Shown here: positions 8,481 to 14,287 of the stretch, one piece after another
Layout of the letters: every line of letters starts with the position of its first letter
Position numbering within the stretch: the stretch's first letter is position 1
NCBI GenBank assembly: GCA_963800285.1
Contig: CAWDAL010000010.1
Location: 124,001 to 188,000, forward strand
Direction of reading: 5' to 3'
Length of the DNA stretch: 64,000 nucleotides
From: DASUPK01 sp963800285
GTDB lineage: Bacteria; Actinomycetota; Thermoleophilia; Solirubrobacterales; 70-9
Position numbers and translations under genes: made by a program
The notes under the pieces: generated by a model
Database searches by the model: none
Seen by the model: only the letters and a program-made list of their open reading frames with translations
Told to the model about the DNA's origin: nothing

Positions 8481-8730
8481 CTCAACTCCTTCCGATCGAC
8501 TGCGGGTAAGTCGTCCGAGGGAGCCCTTCGCTCAGAGATTCTGCTCGGCGTGCTCGTAGCAACAGTTCGGGGTGCCGTGGGCTCCCGGGCCCTACTCCTG
8601 ACGGACTCGCGGTGCCAAGAACGTGTCGGCCTCAAGCTGGACGACCTGAGGAGTGTCTTCCTATTTCATTCGTCGCGGGTGACGACCAAAGGTCGTCATG
8701 AACACTCCTGCGACAACGCCCACGCAGTAT
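8481..8730 (-). ncRNA. Candidate bridge-RNA / structured non-coding end of the IS110 element
   Basis: About 250 bases upstream of the transposase start contain no ORF but have clear dyads. AGGAGTGT (8649-8656) pairs with ACACTCCT (8702-8709), enclosing a perfect 8-bp hairpin TGACGACC-AAA-GGTCGTCA (8680-8698). IS110-group elements are known to encode a guide-like bridge RNA in the non-coding end upstream of the recombinase gene. Position, length and structure fit. The RNA itself and its target and donor loops are not demonstrated. Confidence 0.35.
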
Positions 8731-8744
8731 CTCTCGATGGACCG

Positions 8745-8790
8745 CCGCTTTCCATGCAAAGCGGTAGTGCTGCTTTTCGTCCAAAGCGGC
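8745..8790. repeat. Twin-hairpin island repeat, copy 2
   Basis: Hairpin A is CCGCTTT-CCATGC-AAAGCGG. After the spacer TAGT comes hairpin B, CTGCTTT-TCGTCC-AAAGCGG. The A stem has a C-G pair where other copies have T-A, a compensatory change. An upstream piece (8713-8740) matches the leader that precedes MSEENVE genes. Confidence 0.7.
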
Positions 8791-8831
8791 TATCCGGCTT
8801 GAACGTTCAGACGGTCCTATTCAGGCTGAGG

Positions 8832-9347
8832 CTAGACCGCGGTCTCGCGGCTGGCTGCTTCTACACCGTGCCGCGGGAAGGGGAGTTTGCTGCCGTCCGG
8901 ATAGCGCGGATAGCGCAGGAAGCGGTCCTGGTCTTTGGCCGGGTCCTCCAAGAAGGGACCGGCCTCGGTGACCTCGGTCACGGTCTTGCCGAGCCAGTGG
9001 CCTGAGGCGTCGACGTCGCGGATCGTTTCCTCGGCCACCCTGCGCTGCTCCTCGCTCGCGTAGAAGATCTCCGAGCGGTAGATGGAGCCGACGAGATCTT
9101 CGCCAAGGTCGGCTCTATGGACCTGGAAGAAGTACTCGAGTAGGTCCCGATACGAGAGCCGCTCCGGATCGAAGACGACCTCCACCGCCTCGGCGTGACC
9201 TCCAGGGGTCTCCTCGGACGGGTTGTCGCCCTCGCCGCCGGTCCATCCCACACGCGTGGAGATGACCCCGTCGGGGTGGCGCAGCAGTTGCTGCATGATC
9301 CAGGCGCAGCCTCCAGCAAGGATCGCGGTCTCGGGGTTGTCGCTCAT
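8832..9347 (-). CDS. msrA: Peptide-methionine (S)-S-oxide reductase, MsrA family
   Basis: The 171 residues match MsrA, which reduces methionine-S-sulfoxide in proteins. The nucleophilic Cys lies in AILAGGCAWIMQQ, where most MsrAs have GCFWC. This is followed by GVISTRVGWTGG, GGHAEAVEVVFDP, LSYRDLLEYFF and GSIYRSEIFY, all family landmarks. The second Cys of GCFWC and the usual Cys-rich tail are absent, so recycling would need another thiol. Its own ATG (9347) and an upstream region unlike the NTF2 leaders suggest it is cargo placed between two copies of the island repeat. It is co-directional with its neighbours. Confidence 0.85.
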   Translation of the reverse strand: MSDNPETAILAGGCAWIMQQLLRHPDGVISTRVGWTGGEGDNPSEETPGGHAEAVEVVFDPERLSYRDLLEYFFQVHRADLGEDLVGSIYRSEIFYASEEQRRVAEETIRDVDASGHWLGKTVTEVTEAGPFLEDPAKDQDRFLRYPRYPDGSKLPFPRHGVEAASRETAV

Positions 9348-9434
9348 GGCCCTCTCCCTCCCTGGAAAGTTCGGTCAACCCTAACCCCGGAAGGCCAACC
9401 GATCAAACGTGCATTCTGCTAGAGGTCCCGACCG

Positions 9435-9477
9435 CTGCTTTCCATGCAAAGCAGATAGCCGCTTCTCGTCCAAAGCA
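9435..9477. repeat. Twin-hairpin island repeat, copy 3
   Basis: Hairpin A is CTGCTTT-CCATGC-AAAGCAG, the spacer is ATAG, and hairpin B is CCGCTTC-TCGTCC-AAAGCAG. It ends two bases before the stop of the NTF2-like gene at 9479. Confidence 0.7.
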
Positions 9478-9478
9478 G

Positions 9479-9925
9479 CTACTCCGACAGCCCGGCGGCT
9501 TCGAGGGAATCGCCAGCCAGCCCCAACGCGTAAAGGGCGCCCTTTGCGCTCAGATGGTCCTCCTGCCGGATGAACCGGCCATGTCGGAGCCAGAAGCAGT
9601 GATGGGTGTGGCCCTCGAGCGCCAAGCCGCTCGTCCGCCCCGCCGCGTGAATGTCCCCATGCATCAGGACGCGGTCATCGCCGACCGCTATCGCGTCCGC
9701 GACGGTGTATGCGTAGGTCTCCCCCCAAGCCGCCAAGTACTCGGAAAGGAAGGCGGCAATCTCCTCGCGGCCGTGGCATGGCCTCGCCTCCGGGAAGCCG
9801 CGCACGGGGTAGTAGTCGCCATCGGGCTCCCAGAACTCCGCAACCCGCGCCTGAACGTCTTTCGGGTCTCTGCTGAATACTTCCTCGAACCACCGCCGCA
9901 CAACCTCGACGTTCTCCTCCGACAT
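9479..9925 (-). CDS. NTF2/SnoaL-like protein
   Basis: The 148-residue single-domain NTF2-like protein starts MSEENVEVVRRWFEEVF and closes DSLEAAGLSE. Middle landmarks are FWEPDGDYYPVRGF, CHGREEIAAFLSEYLAAW, VGDDRVLMHGDIHAAG and HHCFWLRHGRFIRQ. I placed the start at the ATG of MSEENVE because every paralogue here has it preceded by the same leader (AGTATCTCTC on the plus strand). An in-frame upstream ATG lies in that leader and the repeat. The several His/Asp residues around 90-120 could line a pocket, but substrate and function are unknown. Confidence 0.8.
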   Translation of the reverse strand: MSEENVEVVRRWFEEVFSRDPKDVQARVAEFWEPDGDYYPVRGFPEARPCHGREEIAAFLSEYLAAWGETYAYTVADAIAVGDDRVLMHGDIHAAGRTSGLALEGHTHHCFWLRHGRFIRQEDHLSAKGALYALGLAGDSLEAAGLSE

Positions 9926-9954
9926 CGCCCACGCAGTATCTCTCGGCGGAGTAG

Positions 9955-9998
9955 TGCTTTCCATGCAAAGCAGCGGTGCTGCTTTCGTCCAAAGCGGC
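9955..9998. repeat. Twin-hairpin island repeat, copy 4
   Basis: Hairpin A is GTGCTTT-CCATGC-AAAGCAG, the spacer is CGGT, and hairpin B is CTGCTTT-CGTCC-AAAGCGG. It is followed at 10007 by an orphan NTF2 C-terminal signature. Confidence 0.7.
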
Positions 9999-10006
9999 GG
10001 TTCGGC

Positions 10007-10036
10007 TACTCGGATACCCCGGCGGCTTCGAGGGCG
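10007..10036 (-). pseudogene. Orphan NTF2 3' end downstream of the sulfotransferase
   Basis: The minus strand reads RALEAAGVSE and a stop (10009-10007), the tail that ends the neighbouring NTF2-like genes. Nothing NTF2-like precedes it. The sulfotransferase gene stops about 80 bases upstream, so this tail seems to be what is left of the gene into which the sulfotransferase was inserted. Confidence 0.6.
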
Positions 10037-10115
10037 CGATGCCGACCCGACTATCGCCAGTCTGGGGTAAGCCTGCGTGAAGAACCGCCGAGAATCTCGC
10101 GTCGGCGACGCCCGC

Positions 10116-10937
10116 TTATCGAATCGCGGTCGCGCGGCGACGCTCCTCGCAAATCCGGAGCGCGTGCTCGAAGAACTCCATGTCGTTCGGATTGTCCTCG
10201 ACGATTCGGCGCCGAAACGACGCTGGGATCGTGTCCGTTCTCGGGTTCACGTTCCGATTCGCAATCGGGCCGAAGCGCCACCCAAAGCGCCGCTGGAGCT
10301 CCGTCAAGAACTCCGCATAACGGTCTTGAGTACCTATCACGTCCACCCGCTCAAGATTTCGCTTGGCCGTTTCGAGCCGTGGCGCATCCACGTCGAGCCC
10401 GTGTAAGTAGTTCTTCGGCTCGTCCTCCGCCGTCAACGCGAACATCTTCGCTTGATGGTCCTTGAGGTAGAGCTTGAAGACGAATGGGTGCTCGTAGATG
10501 CCCTCTAGAGGAGCGGACTTGAGCGATTCGCGCTGACGCTTGAATTGCGTGAGAAACGAAAGCGTCCGCTCGACTGGGTCCCGCAGGATCGTCAGCGTGG
10601 TCATGCCGCCCCCCAGCAACTCGACGGCGACGAACGGAAAATGCCCAGTAAAGACCCGGATTCGCGACCGTCGGGCAGGTGGCAGGCTGACCAGGTATTC
10701 GAGGCTGGTATTGGCCTCCAGCATGTCCTTGTCCAGGCTGGCGCAGGGGTAGAGCTGCTCACTATCAAAGTTCGCGAGAAGCTGCTGCTTTAGGCTCCCG
10801 CCGCCCGTCTTCATGACGTGGAGGAAGAAGAACCTCTGATTGCTCATAGCTGGGATCTTGGTGTCGCTAGTCGCATGGCGTACCGCTGGTGATCGCTCTG
10901 TCCCGCCGAGGAGCATCTCCACGTTCTCCTCCGACAT
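10116..10937 (-). CDS. Sulfotransferase family protein carrying an NTF2-type leader and N-terminus
   Basis: The core from MSNQRFFFLH is a sulfotransferase. HVMKTGGGSLKQQL is the 5'-phosphosulfate loop and TILRDPVERTLSFL the 3'-phosphate motif, so it would use PAPS to sulfate a carbohydrate or other acceptor. The reading frame extends 30 codons upstream to MSEENVEMLLGG, the exact start of the neighbouring NTF2-like genes, with their leader and hairpin repeat. Translation may begin there (10937) or at the internal ATG (10847), which lacks a good ribosome site. The G+C content is visibly lower than the chromosome, suggesting transfer. It looks like a gene inserted between the two ends of an NTF2 gene. 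Confidence 0.8.
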   Translation of the reverse strand: MSEENVEMLLGGTERSPAVRHATSDTKIPAMSNQRFFFLHVMKTGGGSLKQQLLANFDSEQLYPCASLDKDMLEANTSLEYLVSLPPARRSRIRVFTGHFPFVAVELLGGGMTTLTILRDPVERTLSFLTQFKRQRESLKSAPLEGIYEHPFVFKLYLKDHQAKMFALTAEDEPKNYLHGLDVDAPRLETAKRNLERVDVIGTQDRYAEFLTELQRRFGWRFGPIANRNVNPRTDTIPASFRRRIVEDNPNDMEFFEHALRICEERRRATAIR

Positions 10938-10965
10938 CGCCCACGCAGTATCTCTCGGCGGAGTA

Positions 10966-11008
10966 CTGCTTTCCATGTAAAGCGGGTAGCCGCTTTTTCG
11001 TCCAAAGC
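10966..11008. repeat. Twin-hairpin island repeat, copy 5
   Basis: Hairpin A is CTGCTTT-CCATGT-AAAGCGG, the spacer is GTAG, and hairpin B is CCGCTTT-TTCGTCC-AAAGC. It is directly followed by the stop codon of the NTF2-like gene at 11010. Confidence 0.7.
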
Positions 11009-11009
11009 A

Positions 11010-11399
11010 CTACTCCGACAGCCCGGCGGCTTCGAGGGCCTCGTGCACGCTCGAGTACATCTGCATCCTGATCGCCTGTCCGTCCCGGAACGACCACACC
11101 TGGGCGAAGCGCATGTCAACGGGAATTCCCGTGGACTTCGAACGCCCCCGCTGGTTGACGATGACGACGACGCGCTCCCCGGCGTCGATGTAATCCTCGG
11201 CCTCGAGCTCCCAGTCATCCCATGCATCCGCCCACTCGGCGTTGAACTGGTTCGCGCCCTCGGCTCCGGAGTAGATTTGCTGGCCAGGCCAGCCGAGTTT
11301 GGTCACATCCCAGACGAAATCGGGATGGGCGCGGATCTCACCGGTGGCCCTCCAGCGCTCGTAGCCGCGTCTCATGATCTCGACGTTCTCCTCCGACAT
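11010..11399 (-). CDS. NTF2/SnoaL-like protein
   Basis: The 129-residue NTF2-like protein starts MSEENVEIMRRGYERW and ends VHEALEAAGLSE. It contains DFVWDVTKLGWPGQQIY, ADAWDDWELEAEDYIDAG and MRFAQVWSFRDGQ. It is clearly a paralogue of the chromosomal gene at 29156-29557, sharing FVWD, the AW.DWELE helix and the SK..G.PV.M.FAQV strand. This ties the island family to the host's own set. The start at ATG 11399 has the family leader upstream. Function is unknown; a ligand-binding or isomerase/hydrolase-like role is typical of the fold. Confidence 0.8.
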   Translation of the reverse strand: MSEENVEIMRRGYERWRATGEIRAHPDFVWDVTKLGWPGQQIYSGAEGANQFNAEWADAWDDWELEAEDYIDAGERVVVIVNQRGRSKSTGIPVDMRFAQVWSFRDGQAIRMQMYSSVHEALEAAGLSE

Positions 11400-11427
11400 C
11401 GCCCGCCCAGTATCTCTCGGCGGAGTA

Positions 11428-11469
11428 CTGCTTTCCATGCAAAGCAGATTGCCGCTTCTCGTCCAAAGC
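11428..11469. repeat. Twin-hairpin island repeat, copy 6
   Basis: Hairpin A is CTGCTTT-CCATGC-AAAGCAG, the spacer is ATTG, and hairpin B is CCGCTTC-TCGTCC-AAAGC. It is followed at 11471 by the stop codon of the next NTF2-like gene. Confidence 0.7.
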
Positions 11470-11470
11470 A

Positions 11471-11869
11471 CTACTCCGACAGACCGGCGGCTTCGAGGGC
11501 TCGGCTTCTGTCGATGTGTGTCGAGAAGCGAAGGATCTTGCCGTCTCCAAAGGTCCACACGTGGAAGAAGCGGTTCCACACCTCGGCGTCGCTCCCCTTG
11601 ATGCGCCCGCCATCGCGAACGATCGTTACCACCCGCTCCCGGTCGGCGTGGATCACCTGCTGGATTTCGATACGGAAGGCCTCAAACGTCTGAAAGTAGG
11701 AGAGAAAAGCCTCCTGGAAAGCTTTGGCTCCCCGTACGACTCCGACATCCGGCACGACGTCCCTGGGGTCGGCCTCGACGTCGGGGTGAAGCAAGTCGAG
11801 GGGAATCTCCAGGCGTGTGCTCACCTCCTCGTAGACCCGCCGCACGATCTCCACGTTCTCCTCCGACAT
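11471..11869 (-). CDS. NTF2/SnoaL-like protein
   Basis: The 132-residue protein starts MSEENVEIVRRVYEEVSTRL and ends DRSRALEAAGLSE. Features include LLHPDVEADPRDVVPD, RGAKAFQEAFLSYFQTFEAF, VIHADRERVVTIVRDGGRIKG and FFHVWTFGDGKI, the usual order of helix, loop and long strands. It begins 3 bases after the stop of the upstream paralogue (11873), so the two are probably translated together. Unlike the other pairs there is no hairpin repeat between them. Confidence 0.8.
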   Translation of the reverse strand: MSEENVEIVRRVYEEVSTRLEIPLDLLHPDVEADPRDVVPDVGVVRGAKAFQEAFLSYFQTFEAFRIEIQQVIHADRERVVTIVRDGGRIKGSDAEVWNRFFHVWTFGDGKILRFSTHIDRSRALEAAGLSE

Positions 11870-11872
11870 CGC

Positions 11873-12268
11873 CTACTCCGGCAGCCCGGCGGCTTCGAGG
11901 GCCTTGGCGCGTTCGTCGAAGACCTCAAGTCTGGCGATCGCGCCTTCCCTAAAGGTGTTCACGGCCCACCAGCGACCCTCCACAGCGACCTTGCTACCAG
12001 GTGGACGACCCCGTTGGATGATCTCGTAGAAGACCTTGTCTCCCGCATCGATGAAGTCGCTGCCTTCGATCGTGTGCCCTACGAAGGACTCGACCCACAC
12101 CGTGACCCACTCTCTTGCCGCCTCTCCCCGGTAGGTACCCGCGTCCGGGACGTCGGGGCTGGTCACGAACACGAAGTCGTGGGTGACGTCGTCCAACCAA
12201 CGGCTGAAATCCCCCTGGGCGGTTCGATCCAAAATCGCTCGCATCGTCTCGACGTTCTCCTCCGACAT
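11873..12268 (-). CDS. NTF2/SnoaL-like protein
   Basis: The 131-residue protein starts MSEENVETMRAILDRTAQ and ends AKALEAAGLPE. Internal landmarks are WLDDVTHDFVFVTSPD, YRGEAAREWVTVWVESF, SDFIDAGDKVFYEIIQRG and WWAVNTFREGAIA. It is the first gene of the minus-strand series, preceded by the common leader and hairpin A at 12298-12317. The in-frame extension to 12520 would run through the repeat and is not believed. Function is unknown beyond the fold. Confidence 0.8.
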   Translation of the reverse strand: MSEENVETMRAILDRTAQGDFSRWLDDVTHDFVFVTSPDVPDAGTYRGEAAREWVTVWVESFVGHTIEGSDFIDAGDKVFYEIIQRGRPPGSKVAVEGRWWAVNTFREGAIARLEVFDERAKALEAAGLPE

Positions 12269-12297
12269 CGCGTAACGCAGTATCTCTCGGCGGAGTT

Positions 12298-12317
12298 CTG
12301 CTTTCCATGCAAAGCAA
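12298..12317. repeat. Island repeat, copy 7 (hairpin A only)
   Basis: CTGCTTT-CCATGC-AAAGCA is present and followed by unrelated sequence. It marks the right edge of the NTF2 series. Confidence 0.65.
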
Positions 12318-12449
12318 CAGTCGCCCGGTTCGGCGGTCGTGCGCCAGTCAGGGTGGGGTTGACACCGGAGGCTCTCAGGCGAGAGGATCCGAATCGGAGG
12401 CCCCGGTAGATCCCGTGGGGCGAAGTTACGGGTTGGAGGGAGTGGACGC

Positions 12450-13229
12450 ATGAAGCGCACGACCCGCGTGATCCTGACGCTGAGCCTGACAGCCATTCTC
12501 TTGGGAGCCGCGGCGAGCACCGCCAGCGCAACCAGGACGCTCAGCCCGACGAGCGTCGACTACGGGAATCGGCAGCTCGGAACCTCAAGCCCCGCGCAGG
12601 CGTTTACGTTGCGGGTCAGATGCACGCTGGTCATATTTCCCACCACAAAGTGCCTCCAAGACACCTTTAGCCCAAGCATCAGTACGTCCGGTCAATTCGC
12701 GCAGACCAATAACTGCCCCGCCACGCTGACGGGGCACGCGACCAAGCCCGGAGTTGACCCCGAGCTGGGCGCCGAGACCTGCACCATCAACCTCATCTTC
12801 ACTCCCACAAGCACCGGCCCCATCGCGGGCACCCTGAGCACTGGAAGTGGAGGTCCAACGGCGGCGCTCTCGGGCAATGGAGTTACCTTCCCGACCCCGC
12901 CGACCCCACCCACGCCTGGTCCCGCCCCGCCAGCCCTGGTGCTTGACCTGGGTGCAAAGAAGCAAGAGCTGAGGAAGACGCTCACGTTCTTCGCCACCAC
13001 CAACGTCAACTCCAAGCTGGAGGCGGGCGGTAGCGTAAAGAAGACCACTAGGGGGCTCGCGGCCGGGAAAAAGACAAAGGTCAAGGCCAAGCTGAGGAAA
13101 TCGACGCGCGAGAAACTCGCGGACAAGCTCGCAGCATCCGGAAAGGCCAAGGCCAAGGTCGAGGCCCTGGCGACCGATCAGTTCGGCAACACGGACATCC
13201 AGGAGATCGCGGTCAAGCTGAAGGACTGA
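12450..13229 (+). CDS. Secreted ASH-like (choice-of-anchor D type) protein
   Basis: The 259-residue exported protein has a signal peptide (residues 1-27, ILTLSLTAILLGAAASTASA). An immunoglobulin-like ASH/HYDIN-type domain follows, with LSPTSVDYGNRQLGTSS, TCTINLIFTPTSTGPIAGTL and ALSGNGV, then a Pro/Thr linker (PTPPTPPTPGP). The Lys-rich C-terminal domain (KKTTRGLAAGKKTKVKAKL) resembles the repeat tails of many actinobacterial surface proteins. Four Cys in the first domain may form disulfides. It faces away from the NTF2 series. A TTGACA at 12359-12364 could be its -35 box, with only a weak -10. The function is probably at the surface; the ligand is unknown. Confidence 0.7.
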   Translation: MKRTTRVILTLSLTAILLGAAASTASATRTLSPTSVDYGNRQLGTSSPAQAFTLRVRCTLVIFPTTKCLQDTFSPSISTSGQFAQTNNCPATLTGHATKPGVDPELGAETCTINLIFTPTSTGPIAGTLSTGSGGPTAALSGNGVTFPTPPTPPTPGPAPPALVLDLGAKKQELRKTLTFFATTNVNSKLEAGGSVKKTTRGLAAGKKTKVKAKLRKSTREKLADKLAASGKAKAKVEALATDQFGNTDIQEIAVKLKD

Positions 13230-13230
13230 G

Positions 13231-13256
13231 GCTGAACCAACATGAAGCGGTTCAGC
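13231..13256 (+). terminator. Hairpin after the secreted ASH-like gene
   Basis: GCTGAACC (13231-13238) and GGTTCAGC (13249-13256) form a perfect 8-bp stem two bases after the stop codon. There is no T-run, so termination would be weak or factor-dependent. Confidence 0.4.
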
Positions 13257-13341
13257 GACTGAGTGCGACCGTCGCCTTCCGCGCCTCCCCATCGGCGCGC
13301 TTGCGCTGCGCGTCAGGTAGGTGTCGAGCAGCCCCGCCGCC

Positions 13342-13753
13342 TCATCGTCGTTACCGCGCCCGGCGGCTTCGAGCGCCTCACCGGGTCGAGGAAGGTGCGG
13401 ACCCGAATCGCCTTTCCATTCCTGAAATCGACAACGGCTTCAGCGGCGACTTGATTTCGACACCGCTTTCCCTGCCCAGAGCTCGAGTGACGGCTATTGC
13501 CACCAGTTGGTCGCCCAGGTCCCGGACGTCCGAGTACTCGGTCTCCAACTCGTCGAATGCCTCCTGATGATCTCGCATCAACGCGCGAACCCCCTCGTGC
13601 CCCCGGACCACCGTCGCCTGCCCCCCCGAGCATTACCTGAAGAACGTCATGCCACTCCACATCGGGGTCGAGTACCTCGAGCAGCGCATTGACGTCGCGC
13701 CGGTTGTAGGCCTCAACTCCGGGTCGGAACGCCTCAACGTTCTCCTCCGACAT
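13342..13753 (-). pseudogene. NTF2/SnoaL-like gene broken by several frameshifts
   Basis: From ATG 13753 the frame reads MSEENVEAFRPGVEAYNRRD and LDPDVEWHDVLQVMLGG. Similarity then continues in a second frame (GHEGVRALMRDHQEAFDELE, VAIAVTRALGRESGVEI), returns in another with VVDFRNGKAIRVRTFLDP, and ends in a third as EALEAAGR. At least three indels are needed to restore it, so this is real decay rather than one sequencing error. It keeps the common leader, and hairpin A sits at 13781-13800. Confidence 0.8.
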
Positions 13754-13780
13754 CGCCCGCGCAGTATCCCGCGAAGACCG

Positions 13781-13800
13781 CTGCCTTCCATGTAAAGCAG
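13781..13800. repeat. Island repeat, copy 8 (hairpin A only)
   Basis: CTGCCTT-CCATGT-AAAGCAG lies upstream of the broken NTF2 gene. One stem pair is mismatched. Confidence 0.6.
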
Positions 13801-13836
13801 CGATGCCCGGCCTTCCAGGGCCCGCGGCGCTGCGGC

Positions 13837-13858
13837 CGGGGTACTACCTGGGGTACTA
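13837..13858 (+). repeat. Paired GGGTACTA motif, right end
   Basis: GGGGTACTAC, CT, GGGGTACTA matches the pair at 3205-3225 in sequence and orientation and lies 86 bp inside the right tRNA repeat. Confidence 0.45.
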
Positions 13859-13861
13859 AAC

Positions 13862-13921
13862 GGAGCGAAACTGAGCGAACTGAGCGAGACTCAGCTGAAC
13901 TGAGCCAACCTCAGCTGACCT
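13862..13921. repeat. Cluster of short CTGAG/CTCAG repeats
   Basis: ACTGAGC occurs three times on the plus strand, and CTCAGCTGA twice, within 60 bases. Together they form overlapping direct and inverted repeats next to the right attachment repeat, in the style of iterated protein-binding sites. Confidence 0.4.
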
Positions 13922-13943
13922 CGATTCGCCTCCTGGGCTGGAA

Positions 13944-13989
13944 TTGTGGTCCAGGTGGTCGCCGGTTCGAGTCCGGTCGCTCACCCCTC
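13944..13989 (+). repeat. Putative attR: right copy of 46-bp direct repeat (tRNA-His 3' half)
   Basis: It is an exact copy of 3102-3147, running from the tRNA-His anticodon loop to just past its 3' end. No tRNA 5' half precedes it, so it is not a gene. It ends 9 bases before the convergent ABM-like gene. Confidence 0.85.
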
Positions 13990-13997
13990 GATTGCGT

Positions 13998-14270
13998 CTA
14001 GGCGTCGTACCGGGCGCTGAACTCCGCCGCCTGCGGCTTGCCCTTGTGTCCGGCCTCTTGCATGATCCCCGGGGTCTCCGGGTCGGAAGCGAAGCTCTGG
14101 AACCCATCCATGTCCCAGTCGAAGATCACCCAGACCCCGTCGGTCTCACTGGGATCGCGATAGACGGTGGAACCCTCGGACCCGTGCTGCTTGCGCTTCT
14201 CTGCGCCTTTGGTCGAGAAGATCTCGGAGAAGCGGTCGAAGTCCTCAACCTGAGTCGTCAGCAGAATCAT
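13998..14270 (-). CDS. Small ABM/dimeric alpha-beta barrel-like protein
   Basis: The 90 residues (MILLTTQVEDFDRFSEIF, STVYRDPSETDGVWVIFDWD, FQSFASDPETPGIMQEAG) resemble the ferredoxin-like dimeric alpha/beta barrel group that includes antibiotic-biosynthesis monooxygenases. Such proteins are small dimeric enzymes or ligand-binding proteins; the reaction is unknown. The ATG at 14270 is preceded by GAAGGAGAGAC on its strand, a good ribosome site. It lies just outside the island. Confidence 0.6.
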   Translation of the reverse strand: MILLTTQVEDFDRFSEIFSTKGAEKRKQHGSEGSTVYRDPSETDGVWVIFDWDMDGFQSFASDPETPGIMQEAGHKGKPQAAEFSARYDA

Positions 14271-14287
14271 GTCTCTCCTTCGGGCGA

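Larger units (their letters stand above)
3102..13989. mobile_element. Putative genomic island integrated in tRNA-His
   Basis: The 10.9-kb segment is bounded by the 46-bp tRNA-derived direct repeat. It holds two IS110-type transposases, several broken genes, a repeat family seen nowhere else in the window (twin hairpins) and a run of NTF2-like genes. Parts, for example 10.1-11.8 kb, are visibly less G+C-rich than the flanking genes. No integrase or excisionase was found, so it is probably immobile now, or was moved by a lost or distant integrase. The boundaries rest on the exact repeat; the island label is inference. Confidence 0.75.

Noticed and set aside
8745..12317. Regularly recurring hairpin repeats that could suggest a CRISPR array
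   Set aside because: The spacing is hundreds of bases and contains whole genes; repeats are twin hairpins with 4-base spacers, and no cas genes are present.
12359..12387. Strong sigma-70 promoter for the ASH-like gene
   Set aside because: TTGACA is present but no acceptable -10 box is found at the right distance, so I do not list it as a feature.
12269..12520. N-terminal extension of the NTF2-like gene at 11873
   Set aside because: It would translate the repeat and leader and has no counterpart in paralogues, which all start at MSEENVE.
13944..13985. A second tRNA-His gene
   Set aside because: Only the 3' half is present; the bases before it do not form a D arm or acceptor strand.
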